Assembly (NCBI GenBank): GCA_004769085.1
Contig: DUDS01000003.1
Location: 1 to 64,000 of the forward strand
Origin: Candidatus Melainabacteria bacterium SSGW_16
GTDB taxonomy: Bacteria; Cyanobacteriota; Vampirovibrionia; 2-02-FULL-35-15
Length of the DNA: 64,000 nt
Direction: 5' to 3'
Each line of letters begins with the position of its first letter. Within the stretch, counting starts at the first letter, position 1. Shown here in pieces: positions 61,021 through 64,000 of the stretch. The notes under the pieces were generated by a model, which was given only the letters and a program-made list of their open reading frames with translations, had not been told where the DNA came from and ran no database searches. A program made the translations under genes and the position numbers.

Positions 61021-62571
61021 GTGGCTGCCAGAAAAAAAACTTTCTATATCACATCTCCTCTATATTACGTAAACGACCTGCCACACATAGGCAGTGCATA
61101 TACAACAATAGCCTGTGACTGCATAGCAAGATATAAAAGGCTACAAGGCTATGATGTCTGCTTTCTGACAGGTACAGATGAGCATGGACAGAAGATATTT
61201 AAATCTGCAAAAGAAAAAAACCTGCCTCCAAAAGATCATTGTGATTATATAGCAGGAAAATTTCAGGAACTATGGAGACTGTTAAATATAAAATATGACA
61301 AATTCTCCAGAACAACATCAGCCAACCATGGAAAAATTGTACAGGAATTTTTTAAACTGGTTCACAGTAACGGCGATATTTATGAAGCAGATTATGAAGG
61401 TTTGTACTGTGAAGCATGTGAAGATTTTAAAAGTGAAAAAGATTTACTAGAAGGAAATATCTGTCCTATACACAAAACCAAAGCTCAGGAGTATAAAGAA
61501 AAAAATTATTTTTTTCCATTATCTAAATTTGAAGAAAGACTTTTAAAACATCTGGACCAGAATCCTGGTTTCATACAGCCTTCATATCGCAGGAATGAAG
61601 TGCTTGGATGGATAAAAGAAGGACTAAAAGATTTTCCGGTTTCAAGAAGATCAGTCCCCTGGGGAATATCGCTTCCTATTGACAGTACTCAGACTATATA
61701 CGTCTGGTTTGATGCACTGCTTGGTTATGTATCTGGATTATTAGGTGATTCTGATATCCCATCAATTGAAAATGCACTTAAAAATTATTGGCCGTGCTCT
61801 GTTCATATTATAGGAAAGGATATTTTAAGGTTTCATGCTGTTTATTGGCCATGTATGTTAATGTCAGCAGGGCTGCCTCTTCCTGAGAAAGTATTTGGTC
61901 ATGGATTCTTAACAAAAGATGGAGAAAAGATGGGAAAAACTACAGGAAATATAGTTGATCCCTATGAGCTTATAAATGAATTTGGAACTGATGCAGTTAG
62001 ATTTTATTTTTTAAAAGAAATTGCATTTGGAAAAGATGGGGACTATTCAAGACAAAGTTTTATAAACAGAATTAATTCAGATCTTGCAAATAATCTGGGA
62101 AATTTATTAAATAGAACTCTTAATCTGGTTAATAAAAACTTTAATGGAGAAATTAAATATGAAAGTAGTGCAGGAGAAACCCTGAATCTTGCTGAAAAAA
62201 CAAATTTAACAATTAAAAACTATGAAAAAGCAATGGATAACCTTGAATTAAAAGATGCTTTGGATATAGTCTGGGAGCTTGTGGATAGTACAAACAGGGT
62301 ATTTAATAATTTAGAACCCTGGAAATTAATTAAAAACAATGAAATTAGCAAGGCTAGAAGCTGTCTTTACGAAACCTTAGAGATTTTGAGGAATATATGT
62401 TTAACGATTTGTCCTTTCATACCTGAAACAGCAAATAAAATAATGCTACAGCTCGGATATGATAGACTAGATGAAGAATTAAGTTGGGAAAAGGCTGGCT
62501 GGACAAAAACTAAAGCCACTTATAAAGTAAAAGAAGGAAAGCCGGTTTTTCCAAGGTTAGAGCAAATATAA
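61021..62571 (+). CDS. metG: Methionyl-tRNA synthetase
   Basis: MetG charges initiator and elongator tRNA(Met). The 516-residue class I enzyme has FYITSPLYYVNDLPHIGSAY (HIGH region), FLTGTDEHGQK, a zinc knuckle-like CEACEDFKSEKDLLEGNICPIH with only one full Cys pair, and GEKMGKTTGN as the KMSKS motif. There is no C-terminal EMAP-type dimer domain. The start is GTG 61021, seven nucleotides after an extended -10. It is not in an operon with sepF (37-bp gap). Confidence 0.97.
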   Translation: MAARKKTFYITSPLYYVNDLPHIGSAYTTIACDCIARYKRLQGYDVCFLTGTDEHGQKIFKSAKEKNLPPKDHCDYIAGKFQELWRLLNIKYDKFSRTTSANHGKIVQEFFKLVHSNGDIYEADYEGLYCEACEDFKSEKDLLEGNICPIHKTKAQEYKEKNYFFPLSKFEERLLKHLDQNPGFIQPSYRRNEVLGWIKEGLKDFPVSRRSVPWGISLPIDSTQTIYVWFDALLGYVSGLLGDSDIPSIENALKNYWPCSVHIIGKDILRFHAVYWPCMLMSAGLPLPEKVFGHGFLTKDGEKMGKTTGNIVDPYELINEFGTDAVRFYFLKEIAFGKDGDYSRQSFINRINSDLANNLGNLLNRTLNLVNKNFNGEIKYESSAGETLNLAEKTNLTIKNYEKAMDNLELKDALDIVWELVDSTNRVFNNLEPWKLIKNNEISKARSCLYETLEILRNICLTICPFIPETANKIMLQLGYDRLDEELSWEKAGWTKTKATYKVKEGKPVFPRLEQI

Positions 62572-62636
62572 CAACGATAGTTATGTTTTAAACAATATAT
62601 ATATATTATAAGTCTTATTTAAGGAGTAGATAAAAA

Positions 62637-63338
62637 ATGGAAAGCCCTCTTAATTTCATAGGGGATAGTTCACGAGGAAGAATTGCAATCTTTATTGATG
62701 GCAATAATCTTTTTCATGCTGCAAGAACAATTGGAATAGAAATTGACTATGCAAAATTACTAAAACTCCTTTGTCATGGCGGTTCCCTTTTAAGAGCATT
62801 TTTCTATACAGGCGTGGATGAAAATGCAGCAAAACAACAGGGGTTTTTACTTTGGATGAGAAGAAACGGATACAGGGTTGTACAAAAAGAACTTAAGATT
62901 TTTCCTGATGGAACAAAAAAAGCAAATCTTGATGTTGAAATTGCAGTTGATATGCTTGGTTTATGTGGAAAGTACGAGACTGCAATCCTTGTAAGCGGTG
63001 ATGAAGATTTTTCATATGCAGTAAATGCAGTTGCTTATAAAGGCGCAAGGGTAGAGGTAGCTGGTTTTAGAAATAATACATCACCAAAACTAATTGATGT
63101 AGCAGACAGATTTATTGATCTGGACAGTTTAATACCATATATAGTAAAAGAACCCGACAGCGAAGAACAAAAAGCAGCAATTGCAGCAGCAAAAGCAAAT
63201 GGACTATTATTTATGGATGATGATGTTTTGCAGACCGCTCGTGAAAGAACATCCCCATTTATGAGCAAAAGAGCAGCACAGGAAAGCAAGTCACCAACAG
63301 AAGTTACCATTCCAAAACATCCTGCTGGTCGTGAATAG
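62637..63338 (+). CDS. NYN-domain (LabA/DUF88) nuclease-like protein
   Basis: The 233-residue protein has an N-terminal NYN (PIN-like) domain: RIAIFIDGNNLFHAARTIGI, KANLDVEIAVDML and ETAILVSGDEDFSYAVNAV carry the acidic metal site. A C-terminal extension (about 165-233) is low-complexity. LabA proteins are cyanobacterial; function here unknown. A strong SD (AAGGAG) precedes ATG 62637. Confidence 0.88.
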   Translation: MESPLNFIGDSSRGRIAIFIDGNNLFHAARTIGIEIDYAKLLKLLCHGGSLLRAFFYTGVDENAAKQQGFLLWMRRNGYRVVQKELKIFPDGTKKANLDVEIAVDMLGLCGKYETAILVSGDEDFSYAVNAVAYKGARVEVAGFRNNTSPKLIDVADRFIDLDSLIPYIVKEPDSEEQKAAIAAAKANGLLFMDDDVLQTARERTSPFMSKRAAQESKSPTEVTIPKHPAGRE

Positions 63339-63418
63339 AAATTTATTCTATGATATAAAAAGATATAAGGATTCATTTAATTAAAAGTTGTATAAGAAAT
63401 TAAAAAATCTAAACCAAA

Positions 63419-64000
63419 ATGGCAGTCAAGCAAAAACCAAACTTGATTCAAAAAGTTACCGCACTGATAAGAAGCGGTGAAAAAGACGAACTTACAAATT
63501 TCTTAAATGATTTATATCCACAGGATCTTGCCCCGATAATAGAAAACCTTAAAGATGAAGAAAAAATATCATCTTTTAAGGTACTTGAGCTGGAAAATGC
63601 AGCAAAGGTTTTCTCTGAATTTAACAGTGAAATGCAGAAAATCATGCTTGAACTTTTAGGAGCTGAGTCTGTTGCACAGATAATTTCTGAAATGGATGTG
63701 GATGATGCTACTGATTTAATAATACGTTTACCAGAAGAAGAAAAAGTAAAACTCCTGAAAGTTCTTCCTGATCCTGTTCAACAGGCTCATGTCCAGGAAC
63801 TGATAAATTATCCCCATGAATCAGCAGGTGGAATAATGTCTACTGATTTTTTAAAATTACGTTCGGATATGACTGTACACCTTGCATTTAACTGTGTGAG
63901 AAGGCAGGCAGCAGAATATAAAGCACAGATTTACTATCTTTATGTAGTTGACAATGAAAACAAACTTGTTGGTGTAATAAGTCTCAGGGATCTAATTTGT
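63419..64000 (+). CDS. mgtE: Magnesium transporter MgtE (N-terminal part, truncated by window edge)
   Basis: 194 codons are visible and the frame is open at the window end. The N-domain (about 20-130: LYPQDLAPIIENLKDEEKI, LLGAESVAQIISEMDVDDA, TDLIIRLPEEEKVKLLKVL) is the superhelical Mg-sensing part. It is followed by YPHESAGGIMSTDFLKL and a CBS domain start (VVDNENKLVGVISLRDLI), exactly as in MgtE. The membrane part lies outside. No SD is evident before ATG 63419. Confidence 0.92.
   Translation, partial: MAVKQKPNLIQKVTALIRSGEKDELTNFLNDLYPQDLAPIIENLKDEEKISSFKVLELENAAKVFSEFNSEMQKIMLELLGAESVAQIISEMDVDDATDLIIRLPEEEKVKLLKVLPDPVQQAHVQELINYPHESAGGIMSTDFLKLRSDMTVHLAFNCVRRQAAEYKAQIYYLYVVDNENKLVGVISLRDLIC

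Overview
The window is about two thirds A+T. It reads as one chromosomal segment of a Gram-negative (diderm) bacterium from the non-photosynthetic side of the Cyanobacteria (Melainabacteria/Vampirovibrionia-like). This placement is inferred from gene content: a Ycf23/DUF561 protein otherwise typical of cyanobacteria and plastids, a SepF + YggS pair, a LabA/NYN protein, CHAT and roadblock proteins, an ADP-heptose-type glycosyltransferase (outer-membrane LPS), fermentative AdhE, and no photosynthesis gene. No rRNA, tRNA, CRISPR array or transposase gene was seen.

Layout. 1-5.9 kb: end of a Cys-rich secreted protein, then yhhQ, pyrG, gatC, mpg, a histidine kinase and queC. 6-11 kb: secreted protein, SAM hydrolase, ycf23, lysS, an unknown gene and speD with a long structured leader. 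11.5-19 kb: pheT, a membrane/coiled-coil/roadblock-like protein with pilT, an SbcD-like nuclease, pgeF. 19-26 kb: STAS-like protein, adhE, and a type III export block (FliI/SctN ATPase, FlhA/SctV). 26-38.5 kb: GT2, cobO-like, ruvX, rRNA methylase, response regulator, GH57, rsmD, two MaoC-like proteins, der, a HAD/RNase H fusion, and a sigma4-like/TM/PstS-like membrane protein. 38.8-48 kb is the accessory part: five small unrecognised proteins, a large Pro/Gly-rich surface protein, a NarL-type regulator, a secreted OmlA-like protein and an exported TIG-CHAT protease. 48-64 kb: ftsH, hpt, tilS, an interrupted secreted protein, asparaginase II, YtxH-like small membrane proteins, GT9, ilvC, yggS, sepF, metG, NYN, and the start of mgtE.

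The strongest unexplained signal is a dispersed non-coding element of about 162-166 bp (six near-full-length copies, one 5'-shortened copy, one 66-bp derivative and one remnant) with terminal inverted repeats and 8-bp target duplications, i.e. a MITE. It lands on gene starts. At mpg and ilvC the duplicated target contains the ATG, so the old ATG becomes a four-codon upstream ORF and the gene gains a structured leader. A third copy has cut the signal peptide off a secreted protein gene, and the original start can be rebuilt from the duplication. A second 146-bp palindromic element lies beside the ilvC copy.

A second global signal is leaderless transcription. At least twelve genes have a -10 hexamer 6-9 nt before the start codon and no Shine-Dalgarno sequence, whereas genes inside operons carry normal SD sites.
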